64,000 bases of DNA from PALSA-505 sp035308365 (GTDB lineage Bacteria; Actinomycetota; Actinomycetes; Streptosporangiales; Streptosporangiaceae): NCBI GenBank assembly GCA_035308365.1, contig DATGGU010000064.1, positions 22,549-86,548 of the forward strand, read 5' to 3'. A program made the position numbers and the translations under genes. This document shows positions 62,855 through 64,000 of this stretch, piece after piece. The notes below the pieces were generated by a model, which saw only the letters and a program-made list of their open reading frames with translations, was not told the DNA's origin and ran no database searches. How positions within the stretch are numbered: the stretch's first letter is position 1; each line of letters starts with the position of its first letter.

Positions 62855-62989
62855 ACTCTATGGAGATGTCACCCCTAAGGGCTCCCGGCCGATGACCGGT
62901 GCCAGTACCTTGTTCTCCCCCGTTCAGAGAACAAAGCCCGACCGCATCTCGGGAACCGCACAGTGGACGCAGAACAAAAAGAGTAGAAG

Positions 62990-64000
<1,011 letters not shown>

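Noticed and set aside
62855..62989. tRNA gene in the 23S-5S spacer
   Set aside because: No cloverleaf or TTCGAATC-like T-arm in the 135 bp.

Overview
The window is high-GC DNA with short intergenic gaps and many ATGA, GTGA and TGATG start/stop overlaps. Its gene content points to an actinomycete (Actinomycetota): SteA/SteB, ergothioneine genes, TlyA, an Asp23/AmaP locus and a multimodular NRPS. The order could not be fixed from sequence alone. No tRNA, CRISPR array, transposase or phage gene was found. The right edge holds the 3' part of a 23S rRNA gene and a complete 5S gene on the minus strand, followed by a strong terminator.

Layout. 1-3.9 kb: an ECF sigma factor with a zinc-binding anti-sigma protein fused to an Asp23 domain, divergent from a six-gene Asp23/DUF2273/DUF6286/AmaP envelope operon. 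4-13 kb: metabolic genes, including a methyltransferase, allantoinase plus allantoicase, an acyl-CoA ligase, a DUF4037 protein, a secreted protein, and fumarylacetoacetase with its usual unknown partner. 13-16 kb: a large secreted six-hairpin-type glycosidase. 16-22.4 kb: the tight operon steA-steB-PNPT transferase-murJ-glycosyltransferase (envelope/cytokinesis). 22.7-26.5 kb: egtA-egtB-egtD without egtC. 26.4-40.3 kb: two NRPS genes (A-T-C-A-T and C-A-T-C-A-T-TE-MFS), predicted to make and export a tetrapeptide that may start with Asn. 40.4-44.3 kb: recN-nadK-tlyA-small ORF. 44.5-50.9 kb: mixed genes including a C4C4 RING-like zinc protein and a degenerate cysteine-dioxygenase-like gene behind a leaderless poly-cysteine leader ORF. 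50.1-55.5 kb: RluA, HAD, TPR, DUF1015 and a GT-C membrane transferase. 55.7-60.4 kb: an MBL-fold hydrolase, an acetyltransferase-like protein, and a Tat-exported ten-cysteine protein beside MauE and MauD-like proteins. 60.5-64 kb: a TPR protein and the rRNA operon end.

The familiar actinobacterial string TPR-HAD-small ORF-tlyA-nadK-recN-steA-steB-murJ is present in order, but two blocks interrupt it (about 6.5 kb between HAD and the small ORF; about 18 kb between recN and steA). A family of exactly 30-bp repeats with the core GCCGGAACCACGCCCTACGG occurs at least 11 times at five loci, always at or near gene 5' ends and sometimes inside coding sequence. The strongest candidates for new biology are this repeat family, the poly-Cys attenuator, the NRPS-thioesterase(Cys)-MFS fusion, the anti-sigma/Asp23 fusion, the RING-like protein and the Cys-rich Tat protein with its redox partners.
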